The notes beneath the pieces are model-generated. The model worked only from the letters and a program-made list of their open reading frames with translations, had not been told where the DNA came from and did no database searches. Source: CAYZAK01 sp964476445 (GTDB lineage: Bacteria; CG03; SLGR01; JAGXOG01). From it: DNA of 12,219 nucleotides. Positions within the stretch are counted from its first letter, which is position 1; every line of letters starts with the position of its first letter. Shown here one piece after another: positions 1 to 7,481 of the stretch. The translations under genes were made by a program, and so were the position numbers. Location: assembly GCA_964476445.1 (NCBI GenBank), contig CAYZAK010000047.1, forward strand, positions 1-12,219. Direction: 5' to 3'.

Positions 1-1
1 C

Positions 2-322
2 TTAGCCTATGAACCGGATCTTTATCTTATTGACGGCGTTGAGGCTTTTACACATGGAGGGCCGGCTACCGGAACCAGAGTTCAAGCCAATGTAACTTTA
101 GTTTCCACGGATCCAGTGGCCATCGATGCGGTGGGAGTTGCTATTTTAAAAGAGCTGGGTTCAAAATCGGTCATAATGGACACCCCGGTTTTCCAGTTAG
201 AACAGATATCCAGAGCGGCAGAAATTAACCTGGGTGTTTCGGATCCCGGGCAAATCGAAATAATATCGGATGATAAAAAAGGCAAAAGATTTGCCGATAA
301 GATAAAAGAAAATTTAATTTAA
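2..322 (+). CDS. DUF362 family protein, C-terminal part (gene begins before the window)
   Basis: An open frame enters from the left edge and ends at TAA 320-322, giving about 106 residues of a C-terminus. Its visible blocks are IDGVEAFTHGGPATGT, then TLVSTDPVAIDAVGVAIL. The DG-x-GP-x-G stretch and the STDPVAIDA block are the hallmark of the end of the DUF362 domain, a family found in many anaerobes, often beside ferredoxin domains. The biochemical role of the family is not settled. No ferredoxin cysteines lie in the part seen here, but they could be upstream. A GTG at 116 could be mistaken for a start, but the homology runs through it, so the true start is outside the window. The tail after STDPVAIDA is hydrophilic, with no membrane segment. 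No clear terminator hairpin follows. Confidence 0.85.
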   Translation, partial: LAYEPDLYLIDGVEAFTHGGPATGTRVQANVTLVSTDPVAIDAVGVAILKELGSKSVIMDTPVFQLEQISRAAEINLGVSDPGQIEIISDDKKGKRFADKIKENLI

Positions 323-544
323 AAAATTACAGATTAGTATATTTATAATACAAGGTAGATTTTTAAACGGAGACAAAAGTTTTTACCGTTTTCAGTTCAT
401 TCTATGTCCTGGGGGGAGTTAGAGATACCCTCTATCTGCATTGTTTTTTTAATATATCAACAGTTTTTTTCTTATTAAGCGGAGGTGGGGGCGTTACGTT
501 CTTCAAGGATATATGTAAGCATTAGAATTTTTTGGAGCTTATAA

Positions 545-1224
545 AAATCTATTAATTTTTCAGATGAATGGTTCTACCTTTCCGTAAACCAGTCCCTTTT
601 TGTATACCCATACGGATTTTATCTTTCATTTTTTTGTTTCGGAGGGAGTGATTGTAAATATTACTCCCGACTTTTTACTTTTTACAAGTTTCTGAACAAT
701 AACTGCCATAGCAGAGGTGTTTACCCCATTTTTATCATCTTTTTGGTATATTAAAGATGCCGTATAGAAAAGAGAACTCCAGACAAGTTTTATAGGTTTT
801 AGTATATTTTGAATCCCGTTAATTTTAATATAGGAATCATGCAGACCTGCAAAAGAATACTGATGGCTTTCCTTTGAGGGAAAGGAAAACCTCACTGCTG
901 TAACGTGGATTTAAAGTAGTCAGATATAATTTCCGTGAGTTTATCCCTAAGTTTTGACGGAATGGCAGTTGTATTAAATAGAGTTTTAATTTTTACATGG
1001 GTATCCCAGATCTCCTCCCTACTCATTTCAGTTATATCTTTTCTCAGGATCTCTTTTACTGTTTTTTTATACAGCTTGGTTTCTTTAATAAAAATGCGGT
1101 AGGCTTTGGTAGTTACAGATTACTTGAAACCCTGAATTTGGCAGGCTGGCAGGGATACTGCTTTAGGGCCTGGCCGATCTTTGTCTTGGTATGTAAGACC
1201 GGGTATATTTTAGAACAATGGCAT
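545..1224 (-). pseudogene. Decayed PEP synthase/PPDK-type N-terminal (ATP-binding) domain gene
   Basis: Reading the minus strand from ATG at 1224-1222, homologous blocks appear in family order but in different frames. They are MPLF-stop-NIPGLTYQDKD; GPKAVSL...IQGFK-stop; SVTTKAYRIFIKE (family VTTxAYxxF); IKTLFNTTAIPSKLRDKL; then, after a one-base shift near 905, TAVRFSFPSKES (family AVRSSATAED). SFAGLHDSYIKING, AMAVIVQKLV and SGVIFTITP follow. After a stop at 626-628, SVW...GLVYGKVEPFI continues in another frame to about 545. This is the nucleotide-binding half of a PEP-utilising enzyme. The swivel (His) and TIM-barrel domains are not recognisable downstream. Several stops and at least two frameshifts mean it cannot make the protein. 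The start lies 3 nt after the stop of the preceding gene, so the two once formed an operon. The family is clear; the exact subfamily is not. Confidence 0.8.
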
Positions 1225-1227
1225 TTT

Positions 1228-1674
1228 CTAAAGATTAAGTTCTATGACCTCCTGAAATTTTTTTACTACTATGTATTTAGAAATATTTACATTTATCATC
1301 CGGCTGTTATCTGATCTTGCAAAATCGGTAAGATCAGGATGCTTTTGGGAATATTTTTTCAATAAATTTGGTGGTGTTCTTTTTAATATCTGTGCCTCCC
1401 CCATAACAGTTATTGCAGTTATTAGGTAAGTTTTTCCAGGGGCTGTCTGTCTGTTGTCTATCATAATAGAGACCATATTGTTGTTTTTTATATTGGTAAA
1501 TTTTCGGGTTTTATTAGAAGTTATAAAATACAGTTTTTTGAGATCTTCACTTAATATATACCCTATGAGACATGTATAGGGGGACTTTTTTCCTTGAGTG
1601 GCCAGAACCCCAAATCTGACTTCACGGTACACATCTTTTATTGTTTTTGTGATTTCGTTGTCTTTTTGTGACAT
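1228..1674 (-). CDS. Pyridoxamine 5'-phosphate oxidase-fold family protein
   Basis: An intact 148-residue frame in the split-barrel flavin-binding (PNPOx-like) family. The conserved order is visible: FGVLATQG, then SPYTCLIGYILSEDLKKLYF, TSNKTRKFTNIKNN, VSIMIDNR, and a late strand TVMGEAQIL. In the family these are the first barrel strands, the K/R-rich phosphate-binding loop of FMN or F420, and the dimer barrel. Such proteins are usually small cytoplasmic flavin- or heme-binding proteins of uncertain substrate. The start at 1674 puts about 20 residues before FGVLAT, as is usual. An upstream in-frame ATG at 1740 would add 22 residues that do not resemble the family. Neither start has a clear Shine-Dalgarno. 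The gene leads directly into the PEP-synthase-like pseudogene, a pairing I recall from other anaerobes, so it may have lost its partner. Confidence 0.8.
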   Translation of the reverse strand: MSQKDNEITKTIKDVYREVRFGVLATQGKKSPYTCLIGYILSEDLKKLYFITSNKTRKFTNIKNNNMVSIMIDNRQTAPGKTYLITAITVMGEAQILKRTPPNLLKKYSQKHPDLTDFARSDNSRMINVNISKYIVVKKFQEVIELNL

Positions 1675-1829
1675 ATAAATATTATACCAATTTTTTATAA
1701 TTTTAGTAATAATAGGGCTATGGGTTGTAATCGTTTCCATTCTTTATCTAAGTTTAAAATTTTTGTTTTAATCTGGCCAAAGGTAGAGAAAAAAAACGAA
1801 AAAATAATTTTAGCAATTCTTTTAGTTTT

Positions 1830-2085
1830 ACTGACCTACCGGTTTAAAAAAGATACTATTCACTTTCTAGCAGGATGATGACTGAAAGAGATAATTATTA
1901 TAATATTTTAGAAAAGCCCAGAAAGGTACATTAGGATATTACACGGTAGTTTTGAAGGATGTTTAACTACCCGAAAATATGTGGGAATGACTAAAGTAAG
2001 TAGAGCTACTGTATACCGAGATATTAAATATATTTTTGATAAAGAAGTTTTTCAAAAAAAGGGCTTGATTTTTTTGTCTTTATAA
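1830..2085 (+). pseudogene. Fic-family protein relic (C-terminal part)
   Basis: No frame is open across this stretch, yet three frames together spell the end of a Fic protein. RYYSLSSRMMTERDNYYNILEK starts near 1851 (family pattern RFYSxSxQIxxERxxYYxxLE). AQKGTL follows in a second frame near 1913-1932, and DITRxF in the first frame near 1935. LTTRKYVGMTKVSRATVYRDI at 1963-2025 then runs to a stop at 2083-2085. The last block is the winged-helix segment that ends many Fic proteins (TTxxYxxLTxVSRATAxRDL). The catalytic HPFxxGNGR block is absent, so only the region after the active site remains. It is a dead gene with at least two frameshifts and one in-frame stop before the YY block. Confidence 0.65.
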
Positions 2086-2155
2086 ATATCATAGTACTAC
2101 TATTCATAATCGGCAGTTTAAGTTCCCCCGGCTGCTAAATTAAAAATAAAATTTA

Positions 2156-2161
2156 TATAAT
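2156..2161 (+). promoter_or_regulatory. Candidate -10 box for prfC
   Basis: A perfect TATAAT lies about 55 nt before the prfC start. No good -35 hexamer is seen 16-18 nt upstream, so this is weak evidence for a promoter serving prfC and the transporter behind it. Confidence 0.3.
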
Positions 2162-2169
2162 TGAAAAAC

Positions 2170-2193
2170 ACAGTTGCCCATGCGGATAACTGT
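2170..2193 (+). promoter_or_regulatory. Short inverted repeat in the prfC leader
   Basis: ACAGTT (2170-2175) and AACTGT (2188-2193) are perfect complements around a 12-nt loop, ending 23 nt before the prfC start codon. It lies downstream of the TATAAT at 2156, so it would be in the 5' leader or act as an operator. No T-run follows, so it is not a terminator. Its role is unknown. Confidence 0.3.
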
Positions 2194-2216
2194 AGCGGGA
2201 AAAATAAGATAAAATA

Positions 2217-3836
2217 ATGAACAAAACTAAAACAAAAATAGATAGATCAAAAATGAAGGAGGAAGCGAACCGTCGACGCACTTTTGCTATTATATCTCAT
2301 CCGGACGCGGGCAAAACCACTCTTTCGGAAAAATTTCTTCTTTACGGTGGAGCCCTTAACCTTGCCGGTACGGTAACAGCCAGAAAAAGACAGCGCACGA
2401 CTGCTTCGGACTGGATGGAACTTGAAAAGAAACGCGGTATTTCAGTTTCGTCCACTGTACTACGATTTGAATACGGGGGTTTTAAAATAAATCTGCTTGA
2501 TACCCCTGGCCACAGGGATTTTTCAGAAGACACCTACCGGGTTTTAATGGCCACTGACGCGGCGCTTATGGTAATTGATGCGGGTAAAGGTATAGAAGCC
2601 CAGACCAAAAATCTCTTTCGCATATGTGCCCGGCGGGGAATCCCCATATTTACTTTTATTAATAAACTTGATTTGCCGGCTCTGGAGCCGCTTGAGCTTA
2701 TAGATCAGCTGGAAGATGTGCTGGATTTGCAGGCTTTTCCGGTTACATGGCCTCTGGACAGCGGCAGGTATTTTAAGGGTATATATGATAGACTAAATGA
2801 TAAAGTTCATCTTTTTAAAAAAAACCCGGGTGGGCAGTTAAAATCTAACGTTTCAAAATATAATTTCGATGAACAAAAGATAAAAGATCTACTGGGAGCT
2901 AAATTACATAAAAAAACTTCCGAGGAAATACAGCTTATAGATGCGGTCTCGGGCAGTTTTAATCGCGATTTAGTAAGAGAAGGTATTGTTTCTCCGGTTT
3001 TCTTTGGGAGCGCTTTGAACAATTTCGGCGTGGAACTTATGTTGAAAAACTTTCTTAAGTATTCAACTCCGCCCTTACCCCGGTCTTCACAAAATGGCCC
3101 GGTAAATATAAACAGTTCTGAATTTTCCGCTTTTGTGTTTAAAGTGCAGACCAATATGAACCCCAGGCACCGCGACCGCATGGTTTTTATCCGGATCTGC
3201 TCGGGAAAATTTAACCGGAAAATGAAAATCCGCCACCAGCGCCTGGATAAAGAAATAAGGCTTTCAAGTTCCCACAATGTTTTCGGTCGGGACAGAGAAA
3301 CTTTAGATGTTGCTTATCCCGGGGATATAGTCGGATTTGTCAGCCGGGATGATTTTAAGGTCGGAGATACTCTCACCACCTCAAAAGATTTGGTTTATAA
3401 CGAAATACCCCGATTTGCCCCGGAACATTTTGCTTTTATACAGAATCCGTCTCCGGCAAAATACAAGTCGTTCCGCAAGGGGATAAAACATTTTTTAGCC
3501 GAAGACCTGGTGCAGGCATTTACAGTGTCGGAATATCCCGGTCCTCTGCCTTTACTAGGGGCGGTGGGTCCGCTCCAGTTTGAAGTGCTCCAGTACAGGC
3601 TCAAGGAGGAATACGGTGCCGACTCGGATCTTAAAATTATGCCCTGGAAGGCATTAAGGTGGTTTCAAACTTCTCTGGGCGAGGAAGAATTAAAAAGGTC
3701 CCTGCCTTACGGCGCGGCCATAGGAAAAGATTCGCTGAACCGTAAAGTTATGCTCTTTATGGAAAGCTGGTCGCCCGACCACTACGCAAAAGAGTACCCT
3801 GAAGTAGAACTGTTTGAATCTCCTAAAGAGAAATAA
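2217..3836 (+). CDS. prfC: Peptide chain release factor 3 (RF3)
   Basis: 539 residues, near the usual length (about 529 in E. coli). RF3 is a ribosome-bound GTPase that removes RF1/RF2 after peptide release. All GTPase boxes are present: P-loop SHPDAGKTTL at 27-36, switch region RGISVSST at 73-80, DTPGH at 95-99 and NKLD at 149-152. The RF3-specific features are SHPDAGKTT (EF-Tu and EF-G have a different P-loop start) and the QRTTASDWMELEKKRGISV stretch, closely matching known RF3. Domain II lies at about 305-395 and the RF3 C-terminal domain follows, with a typical GAVGPLQFEVLQYRL block. The start at 2217 puts 19 residues before RRTFAII, as in characterised RF3. An internal ATG at 2253 would cut this to seven. 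The Shine-Dalgarno is weak. The gene is followed after 2 nt by an MFS transporter, probably co-transcribed. Confidence 0.97.
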   Translation: MNKTKTKIDRSKMKEEANRRRTFAIISHPDAGKTTLSEKFLLYGGALNLAGTVTARKRQRTTASDWMELEKKRGISVSSTVLRFEYGGFKINLLDTPGHRDFSEDTYRVLMATDAALMVIDAGKGIEAQTKNLFRICARRGIPIFTFINKLDLPALEPLELIDQLEDVLDLQAFPVTWPLDSGRYFKGIYDRLNDKVHLFKKNPGGQLKSNVSKYNFDEQKIKDLLGAKLHKKTSEEIQLIDAVSGSFNRDLVREGIVSPVFFGSALNNFGVELMLKNFLKYSTPPLPRSSQNGPVNINSSEFSAFVFKVQTNMNPRHRDRMVFIRICSGKFNRKMKIRHQRLDKEIRLSSSHNVFGRDRETLDVAYPGDIVGFVSRDDFKVGDTLTTSKDLVYNEIPRFAPEHFAFIQNPSPAKYKSFRKGIKHFLAEDLVQAFTVSEYPGPLPLLGAVGPLQFEVLQYRLKEEYGADSDLKIMPWKALRWFQTSLGEEELKRSLPYGAAIGKDSLNRKVMLFMESWSPDHYAKEYPEVELFESPKEK

Positions 3837-3838
3837 TT

Positions 3839-5071
3839 ATGATCGGATATCTTTACTTTTTTCTGGGAAACAAGAGAATTGTCTCCTTTGGTTTTTTAAT
3901 GACATTTTTTTCAAGTTTTGGGCAGACTTTTTTGCTTTCTCTCTATGTCCCTTCGATAATAAATAATTTCAACCTTACAAACTCATCGTTTGGGTTTTTG
4001 TACGGTGCAGCTACAATATGCAGTTCACTTGCCTTAAGTTACACGGGAAAATTTATCGACAGCAAAAGTTTAAGAAAATATACGCTTTCTGCCGTGGGGC
4101 TTTTAATTATTTCATGTATTGTCCTTGCATTTTCAATTAATATTGTATTTGTTTTTTTCGGTGTACTGGGACTCAGACTGGGAGGACAGGGGCTTCTTAG
4201 CCATATCTCAAAAACTTCAATATCAAAAAAATTCAACAAGTCTAGGGGAAAGGCCCTGAGTTTATCGGTGCTGGGATATTCGTTCGGAGAAGGACTTTTT
4301 CCCGTTGCCGTAGGATTTCTCATAGCTGCCTTAGGATGGCGTTACTCTCTGATTTCCAGCGCTGCTCTTATAGCAATTTTCCTTGTACCTTTTGTCTATT
4401 TTGCACTGGATAAAAAAGAATTTAAAATGACGCCGAAAAAGGTGAAAGATAATAAAGAGAGTCCGAATTTTAATAGAAAAGAACTTTTAAAAGACTCCTA
4501 TTTTTATGTCCTGGCTTTAAATGTGATACTGTTGCCGGCACTTATTACGGGATTATTTTTTTATCAGATGATGCTTGCCGGGGAAAAAGGCTGGATCGAG
4601 GGGTGGATACCAGCATGTTTTTTTGCCTACGCGGCTGGAAGAACTGTATTTTCGCTTTTAAGCGGAAAACTTATTGATAAATTTACAGCAGTCAAGCTTA
4701 TGCCGTTTTATCTGCTTCCTTTTTTTCTTGCTCTGCTGTCCCTGTCATTTTTCAGCCATCCTTTTGTCGCGCCTTTTTATCTTGCCCTTACCGGTATATC
4801 AATGGGGATGAGCAGTACAATTAAGTCAGCCATGGTTGCCGAAGCATACGGAACCAAAAATCTGGGCAACATAAATTCGCTGCTGGCCATGTTAATGGTG
4901 TTTGGAACTGCTCTTTGTCCTCCGGTATTCGGATTATTACTGGATAATGGCATCGATTTTAGTTTCATTGCCGCCGCCGCGGCTTTTCTTGTGCTTATGA
5001 CTTCTTTTATAAGCTACCAGGTCTACGGTAATTTTTCTGTAAACAGAAACATCCAGCGTGAAGCGGCGTAA
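3839..5071 (+). CDS. MFS transporter
   Basis: 410 residues, strongly hydrophobic, with about 12 predicted membrane segments in two halves. The halves are split by a charged cytoplasmic loop near 190-220 (KKEFKMTPKKVKDNKES). Major-facilitator loop motifs appear after the second segment of each half: GKFIDSKSLRK at 70-80 and SGKLIDKF at 275-282. The GLRLGGQGLL stretch near 110-120 resembles the fourth-segment region of MFS carriers such as the oxalate/formate-antiporter group. The substrate cannot be told from sequence. The ATG lies 2 nt after the prfC stop, with AAAGAG about 9 nt upstream inside the end of prfC, so the two are probably one transcript and translationally coupled. No functional link with RF3 is evident. 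Confidence 0.88.
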   Translation: MIGYLYFFLGNKRIVSFGFLMTFFSSFGQTFLLSLYVPSIINNFNLTNSSFGFLYGAATICSSLALSYTGKFIDSKSLRKYTLSAVGLLIISCIVLAFSINIVFVFFGVLGLRLGGQGLLSHISKTSISKKFNKSRGKALSLSVLGYSFGEGLFPVAVGFLIAALGWRYSLISSAALIAIFLVPFVYFALDKKEFKMTPKKVKDNKESPNFNRKELLKDSYFYVLALNVILLPALITGLFFYQMMLAGEKGWIEGWIPACFFAYAAGRTVFSLLSGKLIDKFTAVKLMPFYLLPFFLALLSLSFFSHPFVAPFYLALTGISMGMSSTIKSAMVAEAYGTKNLGNINSLLAMLMVFGTALCPPVFGLLLDNGIDFSFIAAAAAFLVLMTSFISYQVYGNFSVNRNIQREAA

Positions 5072-5090
5072 TTATTACCCCACTATTCTG

Positions 5091-5138
5091 CTAAGTTGCT
5101 CCGATTTTTATTACACTGCAATTCCCTCGTAGATGCAT
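5091..5138 (-). CDS. Micro-ORF (15 residues) with strong ribosome-binding site, or start of a lost gene
   Basis: On the minus strand an AGGAGGG box (5152-5146) sits 7 nt before ATG at 5138-5136, the best ribosome site in the intergenic regions of this window. The frame reads MHLRGNCSVIKIGAT and stops at TAG 5093-5091, about 20 nt from the convergent transporter stop. It is not a product I recognise. It could be a leader peptide, the beginning of a truncated gene, or part of a mobile-element end. Nearby GCAGAATA and GCAGTGTAAT repeats add to the last idea. Confidence 0.25.
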   Translation of the reverse strand: MHLRGNCSVIKIGAT

Positions 5139-5306
5139 TTTGTAACCCTCCTTTTTTGCTTGTGATTATTCTGCAATTCCTGACGGCCTGTATGGTTTTT
5201 TTGTAGAGAAAAGTTTACGATTGGGCCTGAAATAATATACGGTCGGACACCCGAAAGGGTATTGTAAGACAGGTGAATTTATCCTTTTAAAAATTTTTAA
5301 AAAATT

Positions 5307-5365
5307 GGCGCACCCCTAGGGCACTTCTTACAGGGCGCACCCCTAGGGCACTTCTTACAGGGCGC
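5307..5365. repeat. GC-rich 27-bp tandem repeat, about 2.2 copies
   Basis: Two identical 27-bp units start at 5307 and 5334, and a third start (GGCGC) lies at 5361-5365. Each unit begins GGCGCACC, contains the palindrome CCCTAGGG (5314-5321 and 5341-5348) and ends CACTTCTTACAG. The block is strikingly GC-rich against its AT-rich surroundings. Perfect identity of the copies suggests recent duplication or selection. It is too short and has no spacers, so it is not a CRISPR array. Confidence 0.9.
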
Positions 5366-5751
5366 CGGAAACAATAATAAAACCAGTTTTTGATAAAAAA
5401 ATGCCTGAAAGAGAGTTAATTTAAATGAGGTATATTGTAGCCTGGAAAAAGCGAGAAGTTAGTTTATATATAGATATAGAGTTTCGGAACTAAAAGTACC
5501 TAATTCCCGCCTAAAATGACATTAATTAAAAAACGAAAACTACACTGTTGGACTTATTTTTATTTCTCAGTGTATTTTACGCTGCTGCAAGGCATCTTGA
5601 TATGTCCGGAGAGCAAAGTAAAAACAAGCAAAAAATATTATTATGTATATGTGCATAACGTAGAAATACATAATAAATAGGCAGCGTGGAAAATCCATTT
5701 AAATACGGCGGTATAGTAAAATTTATTTAATAATAAATGTTTTAAAAGAAC

Positions 5752-5782
5752 TTGACAGAAAAAATATAATACTGTTTATATT
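5752..5782 (+). promoter_or_regulatory. Candidate sigma-70-type promoter
   Basis: A perfect TTGACA at 5752-5757 is followed by TTTATA at 5775-5780 (17-nt spacer) or TATATT at 5777-5782 (19 nt). It could drive the orphan frame at 5785 and the photolyase beyond it. There is no other good promoter before the photolyase. Confidence 0.45.
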
Positions 5783-5784
5783 GA

Positions 5785-5985
5785 TCTCTGTATAAAGCGA
5801 CTTCAATTAATAAATTATTGGAATTATTTAGTAGAGAGATTGCACTTGCCCATGAAAACAAACTAGAAAAAGCTCTGAATTTTCTCAAAGAAGACCTTCC
5901 TGGTTTACAACCTAAGATAACAGTTGACGGAACGGGTAATCCAACGCTGGGAATAGAGTATATAAATAAGAAAAAAAGTAAGTAA
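5785..5985 (+). other. Orphan open frame, about 66 codons, no good start (possible gene remnant)
   Basis: An open frame runs from just after a TGA at 5782 to TAA at 5983-5985. It has protein-like composition: an amphipathic helical stretch (LLELFSREIALAHENKLEKA), then LPGLQPKITVDGTGNPTLGI and a basic tail. There is no ATG or GTG in frame. TTG at 5818 or CTG at 5788 are possible starts, but neither has a ribosome site. It could be a small protein with an unusual start or the tail of a broken gene. I do not recognise the family. It lies directly behind the TTGACA promoter at 5752 and about 80 nt before the photolyase. Confidence 0.3.
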
Positions 5986-6081
5986 AGAACTGTATCGTTG
6001 ATTCAGGGTAATGTATTTTATTGAAAAAGTGTTGAAAATATTTTACAGTATATTCCCGATAAGGTGACATATAAAAAACTG

Positions 6082-7446
6082 ATGAATTATTCGGATTTTA
6101 ATTACAAAAGAGCAAAGATATTAAGAGATAAAAATATTTCCGGTCCGGTACTATACTGGATGAGCCGGGAGCAAAGAGTAAAAGACAACTGGACTCTCAT
6201 ATTTTCCTCACAAGTTGCCCAGGAAAAGGATGTTCCTCTTATTGTGGTATTCTGCCTTACTGATAATTTTTTAAATGCCGGGGCCAGGCAATATCATTTT
6301 ATGCTGGACGGTTTAAAAGAAGTAAGTAAATCTTTATTAGATAAGAATATATCTTTCCAGTTACTCCGGGGCAAACCTGAAAAAGCACTCCCAAATTTTA
6401 TAGATAAATACGGGATAGGGGCTGTAGTAACCGAGCAGGATCCGATAAAGATTAAAACCCGATGGAGAGAGGAAATATACCGGAAAACAGACTGTTTCTT
6501 TAGTGTGGTAGACGGCCACAATGTAGTACCCGTATGGGAAGCTTCCGGTAAACAGGAATACGCGGCATATACTTTAAGACCGAAAATCAAGGATAAACTG
6601 GATGAATTTCTTACCGGTTACCCGGCTTTAAAACAGCAGAAAACAGGACCGGATATAAATGTAAATGATATCAACTGGGAAAAACTAAAGAACGGACTTA
6701 ACTTTAAAGAAGAAGTTCCGGAGGTAAAATCGGTCAGACCGGGTTCAAAAAACGGGATTAAAAAATTAGATACTTTTATAAAAGACCGTTTAAATAAATA
6801 TGACCAGAGAAACGACCCTTCCAACGATTATAATAGCGGCTTATCCAGCTATCTTCATTTCGGTCAGATATCTTCCCAGAGGGTTGCCCTTAAAGTAAAG
6901 GATAGCGGGGCGCCAAAAAGTCAAATCGAGGCTTTTTTAGAGGAATTAATAGTAAGAAAAGAGCTTGCCGATAATTTCTGCTGCTACAATAAAAACTACG
7001 ATAATTTTAAGGGCTTTCCGGAATGGGCCCGAAAATCACTTAATGCCCATAAAGATGATAACAGAGAACAGCTATACAGCCTTTCTGAACTTGAAGAGGC
7101 CAAGACAGAAGACCGGTACTGGAACGCAGCGCAAAAAGAGATGCTCTACAGGGGTAAAATGGATGGGTACATGAGGATGTACTGGGCTAAAAAAATTTTA
7201 GAGTGGAGTCCCTCGGCGGAAAAAGCTTTAAAAAGAGCCATATATTTAAACGACAAATATGAACTTGACGGACGGGATCCCAACGGCTATGCTGGAATAT
7301 CCTGGGGTATTGGAGGAGTACACGATCGGGCGTGGAAAGAGAGGGAAATATATGGAAAGGTTAGGTACATGAGCTATTCGGGTCTGGAAAGAAAATTTAA
7401 TATGAGTGACTACGTACAAAATATCGATTCTGGATCCCCCGGTTAA
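6082..7446 (+). CDS. phrB: Deoxyribodipyrimidine photolyase, class II
   Basis: 454 residues, the usual length for class II CPD photolyases. These FAD enzymes split cyclobutane pyrimidine dimers using blue or near-UV light. The N-terminal Rossmann half opens with VLYWMSREQRVKDNWTL (family VLYWMQxxQRxxxNxAL), and the C-terminal FAD half carries the class II signatures. These are GYMRMYWAKKILEW near 362-375, DGRDPNGYAGISW near 396-408, IGGVHDR at 410-416 and GKVRYMSYSG at 425-434. The last three are class II blocks rather than class I. I chose ATG 6082. An in-frame GTG at 6064 adds six residues and is possible, since neither start has an ideally placed ribosome site (AGGTGA lies 14 nt before the ATG). 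It appears to be a single gene, with the TTGACA promoter at 5752 the best candidate upstream. No partner DNA-repair gene is nearby. A recognisable flavodoxin relic follows. Confidence 0.95.
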   Translation: MNYSDFNYKRAKILRDKNISGPVLYWMSREQRVKDNWTLIFSSQVAQEKDVPLIVVFCLTDNFLNAGARQYHFMLDGLKEVSKSLLDKNISFQLLRGKPEKALPNFIDKYGIGAVVTEQDPIKIKTRWREEIYRKTDCFFSVVDGHNVVPVWEASGKQEYAAYTLRPKIKDKLDEFLTGYPALKQQKTGPDINVNDINWEKLKNGLNFKEEVPEVKSVRPGSKNGIKKLDTFIKDRLNKYDQRNDPSNDYNSGLSSYLHFGQISSQRVALKVKDSGAPKSQIEAFLEELIVRKELADNFCCYNKNYDNFKGFPEWARKSLNAHKDDNREQLYSLSELEEAKTEDRYWNAAQKEMLYRGKMDGYMRMYWAKKILEWSPSAEKALKRAIYLNDKYELDGRDPNGYAGISWGIGGVHDRAWKEREIYGKVRYMSYSGLERKFNMSDYVQNIDSGSPG

Positions 7447-7481
7447 CTTTTAAATTATTTTTTTTTTAAGGGTTAGAACAT

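Larger units (their letters stand above)
5072..6081. other. Roughly 1-kb AT-rich intergenic region
   Basis: No convincing intact gene lies between the transporter and the photolyase. The stretch holds a minus-strand micro-ORF with a strong ribosome site (5091-5152), an ACCC-GAAA-GGGT mini-hairpin (5249-5260), a GC-rich tandem repeat (5307-5365), a consensus -35 box (5752-5757) and an orphan open frame (5785-5985). Between 5370 and 5750 I see only AT-rich sequence without homology I can recognise. No strong rho-independent terminator follows the transporter. Confidence 0.6.

Noticed and set aside
997..1314. Open frame of 105 codons on the plus strand
   Set aside because: It runs antisense across the end of the PNPOx-fold gene and the PEP-synthase-like relic. 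Its translation has no family resemblance and no ribosome site.
2807..3277. Open frame of 156 codons on the minus strand
   Set aside because: It lies wholly within prfC on the opposite strand and looks like a codon-bias shadow.
5307..5365. Possible CRISPR array
   Set aside because: The repeats are directly adjacent with no spacers, there are only about two copies, and no cas gene is near.
5516..5680. 54-codon ATG frame on the plus strand (MTLIKKRKLHCW...)
   Set aside because: It has no ribosome site, unusual composition and no family resemblance. A frame of this length is expected by chance in AT-rich DNA.
7447..7481. T-run after the photolyase as a rho-independent terminator
   Set aside because: There is a T-run at about 7457-7467 but no stable GC stem before it.
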